Origin: Calonectria ilicicola
Taxonomy: Eukaryota; Ascomycota; Sordariomycetes; Hypocreales; Nectriaceae
Direction: 5' to 3'
NCBI GenBank assembly: GCA_020809705.1
Contig: CP085829.1
Coordinates: forward strand, 4,030,001 to 4,094,000
Length of the DNA stretch: 64,000 nucleotides
A program made the translations under genes and the position numbers. Within the stretch, counting starts at the first letter, position 1. Each line of letters begins with the position of its first letter. The notes under the pieces were generated by a model, which ran no database searches, had not been told where the DNA came from, and saw nothing but the letters and a program-made list of their open reading frames with translations. This document shows positions 1-11,100 of this stretch, piece by piece.

Positions 1-195
1 GAGCGCGGGGTGCATGAATTAGCATAGATGGAGGCAAAGCACCAGAGATACCACATGATGCAATTAATATATTTGGCCTGCTGTATGATACGGCCTGGAT
101 GCGACTCGACTATCGTACACCCCGTAGATTTTTGTCTATGTCCATTATGTTTCCTCGTGTCTGGCGGAAATCGTCTGCAAAGTCGGAGGGGCGAT

Positions 196-614
196 TTAGT
201 CGACGTCAACGCCCAGCTTCCTCAGGTCAACCTTGGCCTCGTCAATCTCTGCCATCAGCTCCTTGTGCGCATTGGGAACGTCGTTGAAGGTGAGGATGCC
301 ATAGCCGAGGCGGAAGAGGAGAAATGCACCAAAGGAGACGAGGGCCCAGAAGGGGAGCTGTGTTTCAAGGGTCTTGGGTTAGCAACACCAACGGCGGGCG
401 GCAATGGAGGGTAGTGGGACGTACCACGGGGACGATTTGCTCCTGGATCAGAGGAGGGAGAGGGATGAGCTCGAGGAAGAGGGCGAGGTAGAGCTGTGAT
501 GCATCATGTGTTAGCGAATTGAGACTTGCAGATGCGGTCAGGAGATGATGGGGCCAAGGCGCATACGGAGGAGACGAGGAGACCGAAGGAGATGGTCTGC
601 TGGGCGCGAGTCAT
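196..614 (-). CDS. DPM3: Dolichol-phosphate mannosyltransferase subunit 3
   Basis: Small ER-membrane subunit that tethers and stabilises the catalytic DPM1 subunit of dolichol-phosphate-mannose synthase, which supplies mannose for N-glycosylation, O-mannosylation and GPI anchors. Three exons read on the minus strand: 567-614, 425-493 and 196-357, with GTATGC..CAG and GTACGT..CAG introns, giving 92 residues, the family's normal size. The protein starts MTRAQQTISFG, has two hydrophobic helices (about residues 8-28 and 40-60), and a soluble tail with the family hallmark FRLGYGILTFNDVPNAHKEL followed by a short charged helix ending DLRKLGVDVD. Human DPM3 has the same layout (VGYRVATFHDCEDAARELQ). 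A 17-base A run lies just upstream of the start. Exon joins are inferred from splice sites and frame. Confidence 0.9.
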
Positions 615-1194
615 GGTTGCGATTTGTGCGGGAGCAAAAAAAAAAAAAAAAAGAGAGAACAATAAGAATAAGGTGTGTGAGGCTCAAGGAGAGACGGGAG
701 AGAGAGAGGCTCGATGTGGTTTGCGCTCGCGCAGGAGGGGGTGGGAAGAGGTGTCCTGAGGGCCGGAGGTCGCTGGCGATTGCGATTATCTGGCTTGTGC
801 TCGTGCTCGCAGAGGAGACGTGTCAGGGGTCGCGTCTTGGTCTGGGAGAGAGTGGGAAGATGGATGACTAAGATCATGTCATGGGGGGCTTAGTCAGCCA
901 TTCACCAAGGACAACTTCACTTACTTTGCTTCGTCCACCACATGGTATATATGAGTAGACAGAATATGCTAGTTTTTATGCGAGTTCATATGGGTTTTAT
1001 TTAATTATGGGCTAAAGATCCCCTTCTAGACTCATATGGTGGCACATCAGATGGTGCCTAAAAGTGTGAACTCGTGAAAGCTTGGTCCGCCATCTCTACC
1101 TTGCTTTTACACCTCCAGTTGCGACTATGGGTATGATCACTCTTGTATTTAACAATTTAATGCTCGCTTCTCAAAAGACTAGATAAAAATGTTG
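615..1194. other. Spacer between DPM3 start and NLR gene 3' end
   Basis: About 580 bases with no supportable gene. The part next to DPM3 is purine-rich and includes an A run at 636-652; it is the presumed DPM3 promoter and leader. The part next to position 1195 is the presumed 3' flank of the NLR-type gene. Confidence 0.6.
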
Positions 1195-1239
1195 CTACCG
1201 CGCTCCAGCAGCTTTGAGTCGATCTATTATGTCCCAGTT

Positions 1240-2140
1240 GCCTCCCTCAATAGCTATTTGCAGCACGGTGTTCTCATACGCACGCCTAGGTACATTAACA
1301 TCAGCCCCTGCCTCTATCAGCATCTCAATGGCATGTAAATAGCCTCTTTCGGCTGCTATTTGAATCACTGTTCGATTAAACCCACTAAAATCTGCATTAA
1401 CGTCGGCTCCTGCTTCTAGCAGTGTCGCAATAATCGATAAATGATCTCCTTCAACTGCTCCTTGGAGCGCTGTTCCTCCATATTCATGGGAAGGTGCATT
1501 GACATCAGCTCCTGCCTCTAGCAGTATCTCAAAGGTCTGTAAATGACCTCTTCCAACTGCTATTTGGAGTGCTGTTCCATATTTACTCGGAGGTGCATTA
1601 ACATCAGCTCCTGCTTCCAGCAGCTTCTCAATGATCTGTAAACCACCTCTTTTGACCGCTCTTTGGATTGCTGTTCCATATTTACTCGGAGATGCATTAA
1701 CATCAGCTCCTGCTTCCAGCAGCTTCTCAATGATCTGTAAATGACCCCCTCCAACTGCTCTTTGGAGCGCTGTTTCTCTATTTCGAGGTACATTTGAACA
1801 AGGTGCATTAACATCAGCTCCTGCCTCTAGCAGCTTCTCAACGATCTGTAAATGACCCCCTCCAGCTGCTCTTTGGATTGCTGTTCCGTGAATGTGGCTA
1901 GCATTAACTTCAGCTCCTGCTTCTAGTAGCCTTTCAACAGTCTTTAAAAGGCCTTCTCGAGCAGCTTCCTGTATTGCTGTACCTCCGATCCCCCGAGCAT
2001 TAACATCAGCCCCTGCTTTTAGCAAGAGCTCAATAATATTTAAACGGCCTTCCCGAGCAGCTTCACAAATTGGTATCCTTCCATTTCTTGAAGAAGTACT
2101 GTTGATATCAGCTCCTGCTTCTAGCAGCTTCTCAATCACC
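1240..2140 (-). repeat. Near-identical 99-bp ankyrin-coding repeats
   Basis: Nine consecutive 33-residue ankyrin units, each encoding a variant of LLEAGADVNA. Adjacent units around 1575-1673 and 1674-1772 are almost identical at DNA level, including the shared stretch TCAGCTCCTGCTTCCAGCAG. Such homogeneity points to recent duplication or gene conversion, as known for repeat domains of fungal NLRs. Confidence 0.75.
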
Positions 2141-4694
2141 TTTGAATGACCGACTTGAGAGGCTATCTGGAGCGCATTCTGTTTAACATCATACTTATCG
2201 CAAGTAAAATAGACGTCCGTTGATAACATCAGGTTGATGACAGCCTCATGCCCACTCAGGGCGGCATACCAGAGAGGTGCTGGGGCCCCATTTTCCTCGC
2301 GGTAGGGATTGTATCCAAGTTTAAGCAATTTATCCACAGCTTTACTTATTCCAAAATATGCTGCTAAATTAAGTCCTCCCATCCCATGCCGCAAGCTTAT
2401 GTCATCGCGTGACAAAATTCGGCGGTGCAACAATATTTGGCTTGGTACCCGGGCTCCGCTCTCCAAAAATTCGATAACCCCTTGTTGTAGTGTTCCATCT
2501 TTGCGAGCATGATGGCCCCAGTTGCATGCGGCATAAATGTAGAACTCATTTAATTCTAAGCGCATCAAGAACTCAGCCCCTTCTCCAATGCCAATCTCAG
2601 AGTAGCAAAGCATGAGATAAGTGACACAAATAGCGGTACAATTTTTGTGAGCTTCTGCCAAAGCTATATCGTTTTTCTGGCAATCGAATTCCATAGGGTC
2701 CGCAAAAGTCCGGCTCTCCTTTTGAGGTTTTATACAAGACATATGGGTCATCAAGTATTCACGTGTTGTTTCGTGAACTAAGCGAATAATATCGCTGTCC
2801 TCATCAATAGTTACTAGACCCGCACATGCAGTTACCATAATGCTAGTGCTCTCTCGTTTTTCTTCGTCGAAGATTGCCGTACCCTCTCTAACAGCAAGTG
2901 CGTCCCGAAGCTCTGAAATTGTGAGTAGCCTTTCAGCACAGGTAAGCCATGTGAGCACCCTCTCGGCAAGGAATCGAAATTCATTGCTCTGACTTCTGAT
3001 TCTCTCAATAGTTCTTGCATATGTGTTAGGCAATGCATTCTCTCCCTTTGGGAGCCCATTTAATGCAACATTCAGATCGTACGGGGTCGTTTTGTCGATA
3101 AGAGACAGGAGGTGAAGCCGTGCCATGAGAAACCTTTCCATAAATTTAGCAATTTCGCATAGACCGAAATTATGCAAAACTTACATTCCGTTAACAGCCT
3201 CTGCAATATTAACCTTGATCTTTTTCTTGAACTCTTCCTTTCTTTGACCTGATAAATCTTTGTTCTTTTCATCGAGCAATGGCAATTCCGAAATATGATC
3301 GTCGAGATACTTCTCGATATCCTCATTCCTGGCACTGATGTCTAACCTTGAGCTTCTGCCTTCGAATTCTCTTTCAATATCAGGAATATATCGTGAAGTC
3401 GCAAAAATGTTTGCCGCACTGTTGGCCTGGATGTTGAACAATAACTGGGACAAAAACGTGGACCAACTGGTGCCTGCCACTCGGCATTCGTCCAGTGCAT
3501 CAATTACAATGAACAATCTCGAATACAGAGAAGTCACCGACCTGATACTTTCTGAAATTTCATCTAAAGATGGCCGAGTACCTCTGCTTTTGTGTCTCTC
3601 GTGGAGAGTCTTCACGTTCTCTGGTATAAAAGACTTGCCTCGAGCTAGTTGTTTTAAAATACTAGCGAGAAGATCTTCTTTCTTCTGCACATCTTGCCTC
3701 TTGAAGTCACAATAAATATGTGCAATTCCAACACTTGAGTTGTTCCCAAATTTTTCATTTAGGTACTCAAGAACGATGGATGTCATGATTGACTTGCCTG
3801 CTCCGGGAATGCCTGGACAGAATAATGTTTGCTTGCTCGTTTTAAGCCACTCTTGGAATTTTTCTGAGTTGATAAACCACTGGCCAGTTCCTGGTTGTCG
3901 TCTTCGAATAAAATCGCTTTGCTTTAGACCATAGTCAACTGGTGTGATCCAATTAAGAATCTCTGTATCTTCTTTTGAATCTGATCTCGCCCTAATCTGA
4001 GCAACGTCTTTAGATACAGTATCAAGGTCTAGGTGCATTGTTAGGAATATTCTTCCGGCTTTATTCGGAATAACTAACGTTTCAAAACATCTTTCGCAGG
4101 GCGCTCTCCTTCTACATCGCTCGGTTGGACATATTGCAGCAGCTCCTTTCCAAAAGCAGCAGCCACGGCCGCCGCGTGTTCCTGCCAATCTTTGTTCTTT
4201 TGTGAATCCGCATAATCACAAATACCCCGAATTACTAGACATGGGAAATTGTTCATCAGTCCTGCAGCCTCCATTTCGACACAGAGGAGTTGGTCATCAA
4301 GGTCCGCATTGAGCTTCTCTCTGAAGGTAGCATCCTTGATGACTTCGTTCCCAGATGCTATCAACCCATAATGGATACCTATTTCTCTGGACTTGGAACT
4401 TTCTGGGTCGAGTAGAGGATCCTGGAGGGAATCGGATTTCGGGTACTTCGGTGCTAGTCGTGGATATTTCTTGCCTAGCTCCTCGAGATACGTTGGTATC
4501 TTTGGGCCAACCATCTCGTGTTCCGTTTTCAATTTCGTCAAAGCAGTTAGCAGCGAGTTGGGTGGCCTATTCAATGACCCAGTTCGCTCAAATTTGCCAC
4601 CTTCGTTCATCTTACCCCTGTCCCATTGAACCACACCAGGATGCTTGCCAGTGGGTATGCTGATCACGACATCACCAAGTCGAACCTTGGATGG

Positions 4695-4939
4695 CAAGCG
4701 GGGGACAGAAAACATGAGACACCAAAATCAGCTCCACATACAATTTCCTCCCAAAACCAACATCCAAAATGAGCTACATACAACATCAAGCGCTCAAGAA
4801 AATCCTAATTTAAAGAATACACAATAATCATAGGGCTATATGTATCCCTTTGTATTAATGTGTGTTTTTCTTGAGGTTTTTATGCGAAGAAGAGGCGTCT
4901 AATAGATTTTGGTGTCTCGTGTTTTCTGTCCCCCGCTTG
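4695..4939. mobile_element. MITE-like element with 35-bp terminal inverted repeats
   Basis: The two ends read CAAGCGGGGGACAGAAAACA and continue to 35 bases as inverted repeats with one mismatch. Flanking GATGG at 4690-4694 and 4940-4944 is a 5-bp direct repeat that fits a target-site duplication. The 245-bp interior is A+T-rich, has no coding capacity, and interrupts the PNP domain of the NLR gene exactly between two conserved residues. This is a non-autonomous cut-and-paste element; the superfamily is not clear from the ends. A 9-bp duplication (CCATCCAAG on the minus strand) is an alternative reading but gives asymmetric ends. Confidence 0.8.
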
Positions 4940-5250
4940 GATGGAATGCCTCCACCAATACCAACCATTAATCCAAATTTAATAGACGGGAATGTGGAGA
5001 TCATATGAGTCGCAACCCTTTCTGCTGGGTTGTTACCCATCTCGCCCTCCGGCAAGCAGGCTATGACAATATTGTGCCCACCAATAGAGCCCAAGGTATA
5101 TGTGTTGGAGTCGGTTGGCGGCTTTGGGAGAACGGGGTGCTTCTTGTCTAGCATGACTGTCGCTGCAGTCTGCTCCTTGGACAGCGCGCAGATCCAACCG
5201 ACGGTGTAGTCGTCATGGGTCAAAGCTAAATTAGATCCACGATCCGCCAT

Positions 5251-6493
5251 GGTCTTCTTTATACCAGTGGACACTGAATCTCCGCCCGCTTTTGTCGAGT
5301 ATTCTGTTCTTCTTGGGCACTGCCGAGTTGTGAGACGTGAGCGCTTATTGACTTCTAATTGAAGAGCGCCTAGAAGAGGTTCGGTCTAGTCTTTAGCAAC
5401 AAACAGCTCGCCTTGAATGCCCAAAATCGCGTAAAGATATAATAAACAGCAAGGTGCTGTTAGAGGTACCGAAGTAGAGGATGTGGGATATGTAGGAAGA
5501 ATAAGAGGGAAAATGAACAGAAACGTGAGGCGGGAGGTAAGGGGGGAGTTAAGCGCCTTGCGGCTCCTGCGGTCTGATCCGGTTGCTTCACAACCACTGA
5601 ATACAGCCACAAAGTACCAGACGTCCCCGGCCAACCACCCACTCATTATCACACACGGACCAATCATTTCGCATTTTGCGCCGTAAACCTAGCTAGCCCA
5701 ATATGGTAGACCTCCTGGTGGCCTAAGGTCATCAATAAAAGTCCTCTTGACACCGTATAATGCCAGAGCAAACAAGTATGCCAAAAATTTGTCAAACAAG
5801 TATTCATTCCGCGATCCGCGCCTAGGGCTGTCTCAAAATCCTCAACCCCAGCACTAACACTCCAGCGCATCGCATGTGCATCTGGCAAAATAGATCAGCG
5901 TGAATCCATGCTTCACTGGCCGTTCAGTTTACAGTCCCACTAGCCTTTCAATACACCATTTGTCGGCCATAGGCGTCGATCCGATCCATTGACAAAGCCC
6001 CGTGCTATTGCTAAAAACGAAAAATCCCTTGTCCCCAGAAAAAGCAAATACAAAGGGCTGGTCTGACCAACCTTACCAGATTCACCAAAGTCCATAGTTG
6101 TTGCTTGAAATACGAGGGCCTGTAAAAACAATGACCAGGTAGCGACCAACTCCCGCCCCGCGCAACCCTGCCCCCCCAAAAAAGCATCTCTGCGACCAAA
6201 ACCCGACATCTTCTTCCAGTCCAGGACAAAAATTTAGATCATCTTGGGCCAATATTCCAATAGAAGTAACATGTCTCAAATTTTTATAAAGCTTCGACTC
6301 TATCAATATACATCAATAGCATTACATCTAATCTTTCCCAAAATGAACAAGTTCCAAAGCCTCAGTAAGTCTAGCAATAATTTCCCCACCACTATCTCGC
6401 CCTTTTGAAGGTTTATACTTTCAAGGCGGCCGGCCCCGAGAATTATCGCTAATAACATCGATCCTGCTGCTTCCTCTTCGAGTCGGCAAATGG
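5251..6493. other. Spacer upstream of the NLR gene
   Basis: About 1.24 kb without a supportable gene. Open frames here are short, lack family resemblance and overlap one another in several frames. It holds the presumed promoter of the NLR-like gene and the 3' flank of the next minus-strand gene. Confidence 0.5.
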
Positions 6494-7636
6494 TCACTTG
6501 GGACCAGCTCTTCTCCGTAAGCTGTGCTTGGCATAAGTATCTGGCCTAAAGCCTGTAGAAGCAAACCCTCCTGCTAATTTCTCATGATGAGTGTCTTCCT
6601 GCTTAAAAGCCGGCTCATTCATATGGTAAACGGCATCATTCTCAGTGTGTTCTTCGGTATGTTCTTGAGGTTTCTTTGTTGATTCTATGATCAAGTTCTT
6701 CATATTCTCAGCGGCATCATTCTCAGTGTGTTCTTCGGCATGTTCTTGAGGTTTCTTTATTGATTCTACGATCAAGTTCTTCATACTCTCAGCGGCATCA
6801 TTCCGGAAAGAATCATCAGCAAGAGCATTAACCCATTCATGCTTCAATTCCATTATATCATATGTAGCACGATACTGATAAAACGACATCCGTTTTGTAA
6901 TCCGTTCATCGATGTCCCGACAAGTGAGAGGATAAAACGGAAACCGAAGAAACCGAAGCCATTTAGCATCCATACTTCTCTTCTTAGAAGACAAGAAATC
7001 TTCAAACCGGCGGCCTTTCAAAAAGTCCTCGATACAGTACATCTGATGGTCAATTTCACCAGCCTCATCGCTACCCTCATCCTCTGTATGCCTAGATCTC
7101 AAAAGGTTGTCCTCAGGAGGAACGTTACATTCATCATGCAATAAATCAATACGAAATGTACCCGTAGCGATCTTTCGCAAGCGGAAGACACGTGATTGGA
7201 ATTCGTGTTTGATTTCATGTTCTGTAAAATGTTCGTCTTGCAAATATAGATCAAGGAACAGCCCACCTAAAGCTAGTTCGGTCAGAACATCAACCGCTTT
7301 GCGAATCTGGTCCCCATTCGGGATAATTCTTTTAGGATATGAATATAACATCATATGAAAAACTTTCACCGCTTCAGACCATGACTTTTCAAATATAAAA
7401 CGAGCATCAGCGCTGCTTATTGCTGTTTCTTCGGGATTTCTTCTTCTTGCCATGTCATCCCGAAATCTGTCGCTGAGGGGGAAATATTCCTTAATAAGCC
7501 TTTTAACGCGGAAAGAAGGCCATATCAGTGCAACACTGTGTTCTTGATTTGCGGTTTCATCAAATTGGTCCATTGTCTTAAAGGTCTGTGTGTCGTCGCC
7601 CCCGCTGGAGGAGTCCTTATCAGCTTTGGATTCCAT
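6494..7636 (-). CDS. Uncharacterised fungal protein with 27-residue tandem unit
   Basis: Single-exon frame. I prefer the ATG at 7636 (MESKADKDSSSGG, 380 residues) because the first 36 residues of the longer frame (from 7744) look unlike coding sequence. The body (about 40-280) is rich in charged and aromatic residues, for example FIFEKSWSEAVKVFHMML and DAKWLRFLRFPFYPL, and looks like a globular helical domain I do not recognise. Near the C-terminus a unit of the type DAAESMKNLIVESIKKPQE is duplicated in tandem (81-bp DNA unit). There is no signal peptide or membrane segment. It lies between two ankyrin genes on the same strand. No function is proposed. Confidence 0.6.
   Translation of the reverse strand: MESKADKDSSSGGDDTQTFKTMDQFDETANQEHSVALIWPSFRVKRLIKEYFPLSDRFRDDMARRRNPEETAISSADARFIFEKSWSEAVKVFHMMLYSYPKRIIPNGDQIRKAVDVLTELALGGLFLDLYLQDEHFTEHEIKHEFQSRVFRLRKIATGTFRIDLLHDECNVPPEDNLLRSRHTEDEGSDEAGEIDHQMYCIEDFLKGRRFEDFLSSKKRSMDAKWLRFLRFPFYPLTCRDIDERITKRMSFYQYRATYDIMELKHEWVNALADDSFRNDAAESMKNLIVESIKKPQEHAEEHTENDAAENMKNLIIESTKKPQEHTEEHTENDAVYHMNEPAFKQEDTHHEKLAGGFASTGFRPDTYAKHSLRRRAGPK
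6631..6792 (-). repeat. 81-bp tandem duplication inside the uncharacterised CDS
   Basis: Two adjacent 81-bp copies (6631-6711 and 6712-6792), each beginning CGGCATCATTCTCAGTGTGT on the plus strand, followed by a partial third start at 6793. The unit length is a multiple of three, so the frame is kept. Few differences separate the copies, suggesting recent duplication. Confidence 0.8.
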
Positions 7637-8120
7637 TGCAAAAAGTATTCGTGTCGTTTTTATGTTTTCTCTCATAGAAAGAAAATTGTGTCTTCCATTA
7701 AAAAGCACTGGTGGAACTTGGGAGCCCGCGCGGGTTATATACACATGTCGTATTTTCTCCGTTGCGTGAACCGCAATTCATAGTTCAATAAGAACAACTG
7801 TATTGCCAAAAAAAAAAAAAGAAAGAAAGAAAGAAAAAAAGTGATATTAAGCATGTGTCTGTGAATTGATGAGTTATTCTTAGCCTTTCTTTATCATTGC
7901 ACTGTCCTCAAACCATCCTTCTTCATGGTGCATGCGAATAGACCTCCTTACCAAATAATGAAATCATTCAATGAGCCAACTAGTTTCCCTTGTTCTCCAA
8001 AAATACGAACAACTCAAAATAGTTAAAAAGCGATCCCTTTGTTCCCTATCAAATGACAAAACAAAGTCGGCCGAAAGAGCAGTGTGAACTACAAAGACAT
8101 GTGCCTGGGCAATTGTACCA
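7637..8120. other. Spacer with A-rich/GAAA simple sequence
   Basis: About 480 bases between two minus-strand genes. An A-rich run with GAAA repeats lies at about 7808-7842. No gene is seen. Confidence 0.5.
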
Positions 8121-11100
8121 TTATCCATTCATTGTTTCCTTCTCCAATAGATAATCATATAACTCAGAGGACTCCGCCATGTCTCTGGGAGTCAAGCCAT
8201 ACTGTGTTCTTGCACTAATCGTAGTCGGATCTCCTTCGTAAAGACGCATAGCCAAATCTAGCGAACCACTAAGAGCCGCGATATGCATTGCCGTTAACCC
8301 CGATCCCGCCCTTTCATGTATATCTGTTGCGTAATCCAGAAGAATTGGGATGGCATCCGCCCTTCTTGCTATAGCCAGGGATAATGGGGTTACGCTTCTC
8401 CAGTTCCTGGCATTTACCTCCGCACCCGCCAACAAAATCTCGCGAATAGCATCTAGGCTCCCGTGATCGATGGCTAGATGCAATAGCCTGTTTCCAAGCG
8501 CGTCTATATCCATATTTACGTCCTTATCCTTGATAAGTAGCCTCAATATCGACATGTCCCCTTGCATTGCCATTACAAGCGTATGGATGTCAACGCCGGC
8601 ACCAGCATCAATCAGCAATCCCACAATTTTCCCTTCTCCTTGTTCAACTGCCGTATGAAGGGCTGTTTCGCCGTTTTGATTCCTAGTGCGCAAGGCTACA
8701 CCTTTCGCAATGAAATGTTCGACCACTTCAGTTTTCCCCAATTTTACCGCGAAGTGCAGCAGTGTCATTTCTCCGGAATTTATATCTGAGGAATTCCACC
8801 CATTCTGCATAAGCAAATCGATAACATCAATGTCACCACTCCTAATAGCCAAATGCATCGGAGTTTCATTGTAGTTGTCAAATGCCTTCACGTTAGCGGA
8901 ACTAACTAGCAGCCGAACGGAACTAAGGTTGCCCATTTTGATGGCAAAGTGGAGAGCTGTCTGGCCTTCACTGTCGACAGAATTTACTTTATGAGCCTCG
9001 TTCTTGATCAACAATTTTAGAACCTGATCTTTCTTGTGTAAAACAGCTAGATGAAATGTCGTGTGACCCTCTCCATCTTGGATATCAGCATCCCGAATTA
9101 GATGCTTCACGATGGTGAGGTTTCCTCCTATAACCGCTGAGTGGACCGGTGCGTGCCCACATGAATCCTTGATGCGTGTGTTGGCTCTTGTAGTTGACAG
9201 TGAACCCACCATTTCAGCATCGTTTTGGTGCACCGCAAAGTGCATTGGGGTTTTCCCATCAATACTCCGAGAGTTGCATCGGGCGCCCTCATCAATGAGA
9301 ATTAATGCAATCTGGCGGTGGCCTCCCTCACACGCACGATGCAGAGGGGTGCGCTCGTAAAGGTCGCCAGTATTTAAATCAGCCCCATGATCGAGGAGGT
9401 CGACCACTTTTTTCTCGTCTCTCCGACAAACGGCGTAATCCAACGGTGTTAGGTCAAAAATATCTTTGACGTTTGGGTCTTGAATGTCGCCAGCCAGCTC
9501 GTGATCGAGCGTGAATCCACATTCATTCGGAAACTGCAAGCTCTCGGTTCTCAAATATTCAGGAATCCGTGCTTCCAATTCCTTCAACACGGGTGATGGC
9601 TGTTGTTGTTGTCGATAGCGAATGAATATCAGCTGGCCGAGAACTTTCGCATCTGCCTTCAGTAAGTCTTGTCTCAAATCATCCTTGAAGGAATCCTTTC
9701 CTGCCCAAGATCTATCCGATTTGGTGGCAAACAAGTAAAGTTCCAGTGTAAGAGCAATTGCCCTGTTATAGGCATACCTCGTGTCAAAAAATGACTGGCC
9801 CACCGTCACACACCACGCATAAGCGTCTTTCGCCCCCTCCCAGTCATTCAACCCCAAAAACCCCATCGCCTTCTTATGTGCCAACTGCACCACATCAGGC
9901 TTTGGTAACATGTCGAATTGACTGAGAGGGGGGATAACCGCGAGCAATACGTCTCGCAGGGACCAGAATCCAGTGTTTTGGATACTGTGGGCGAGCTTGG
10001 AAATAGCCGGACTATGAACTCTGAACTTTTTCCAAGACTCGGGGCCAGAGTCTGCAGCTTCTATTATTTCCGGATTTTCGACAATGAAGGTGTCCTCTCC
10101 ATGTCTAGCCTTCACGACCGACCACATAAAAGCGCTGAACATGTGTTTGGCAAATAACTTCTCATGAGGCTCGTACAATTTTGTAACGAGTAGAGAACGT
10201 GATTGAAAGTCATGTTCAGGTACAAGATTGAATTTTGAACAAGCCCAAAATGGTGTTCTTTCGAACCCAGTGCCCATCCGAAATCCATTGCCAATAATTC
10301 GGTCACGCCCAACTTCTTCAAATTCGGAATACTCGAGTTCTTCCTTTTTCAAGTTTGGCCTAGCCAAAAAGATATCAGGTCTGTCTTCAGGCAGAAACCA
10401 AGCTAGATCTCGTATGAGCTTATGATTCCAGCATGATCCAAGGATCTGCAAAGCCACGGGGTGCTGAAATCTACCACGAACTAGCTGGTCGTCTTCCAAG
10501 GATATAACCTCGGGTGCCATTCCAAGGGGCCTTGGTCGATCGTTGGATTGTCTCTTTACAGAACATAGCCACATTGACAAAGCTGACTCTATTTCGTCTA
10601 AGCAGGCTTCCCATCTCCCGTTAACCCAATCCAAACGAAATTCAACACACTCGGGAATCAGGCCAGTAAAGTTAACGGGTAGCGACCATTTGAATGGGGA
10701 AATTTTCCCTTCTCTCACTATTGGTTTCGGGTGGAAAACGGCCATAGCTTGCTCAATAGCACTTGCCAGACAATTGGCTTCCTCTGATGCTGGTCCACGC
10801 AAATTGATGAGAGTGGCGAGGGCGTTTCTCGCTAGCAATAATCCCTGAGCATTGCATGTAGAAGGTACTAGGATGTCTCTTCCATCAAGCTGTACCGAAT
10901 CAGGCTCAGGATCGTTGCGATTTATTTCATCAATGTGCTCAGGGGTCACATTGGTCTGAACGACCCATCTTCTCGAAGTCTGATTGAACCCCAAATCAAA
11001 TTGACCTTCCCAAGGGAGAAGATTCCAACGTATATTGTTGGGTTTGGCAAGTGATAGGACAAATTCATCCAACTCGTGGCCTGGAATCAGGTTATGAGCG

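Larger units (their letters stand above)
1195..5250 (-). pseudogene. PNP-NACHT-ankyrin NLR-like receptor, broken by insertion
   Basis: Fungal NOD-like receptor, of the class linked to non-self recognition and heterokaryon incompatibility. The reading frame is recovered in four blocks: 4940-5250, 4079-4689, 3185-4028 and 1195-3133, about 1234 residues. The N-terminal purine-nucleoside-phosphorylase-like domain (about 15-300) begins YTVGWICALSKEQTAA and has the GIGGGIP glycine motif. The NACHT domain has Walker A GIPGAGKS (380-387) and Walker B FIVIDALDE (484-488). The C-terminus has about twelve ankyrin repeats, most ending LLEAGADVNA. Introns at 4029-4078 (GTTAGT, CTAAC, TAG) and 3134-3184 (GTAAGT..AAAG) restore the frame. 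A 245-bp element plus 5-bp target duplication at 4690-4939 sits between GGIPSK and VRLGD; it adds 250 bases and in-frame stops, so I call the gene broken. Splicing out of the insert is not supported by a GT-AG pair that keeps frame. The start could also be 24 bases upstream at 5274. Confidence 0.85.

Noticed and set aside
4695..4939. The insertion as a spliced intron (introner-like)
   Set aside because: No GT or GC donor pairs with an AG acceptor so as to restore GIPSK-VRLGD in frame.
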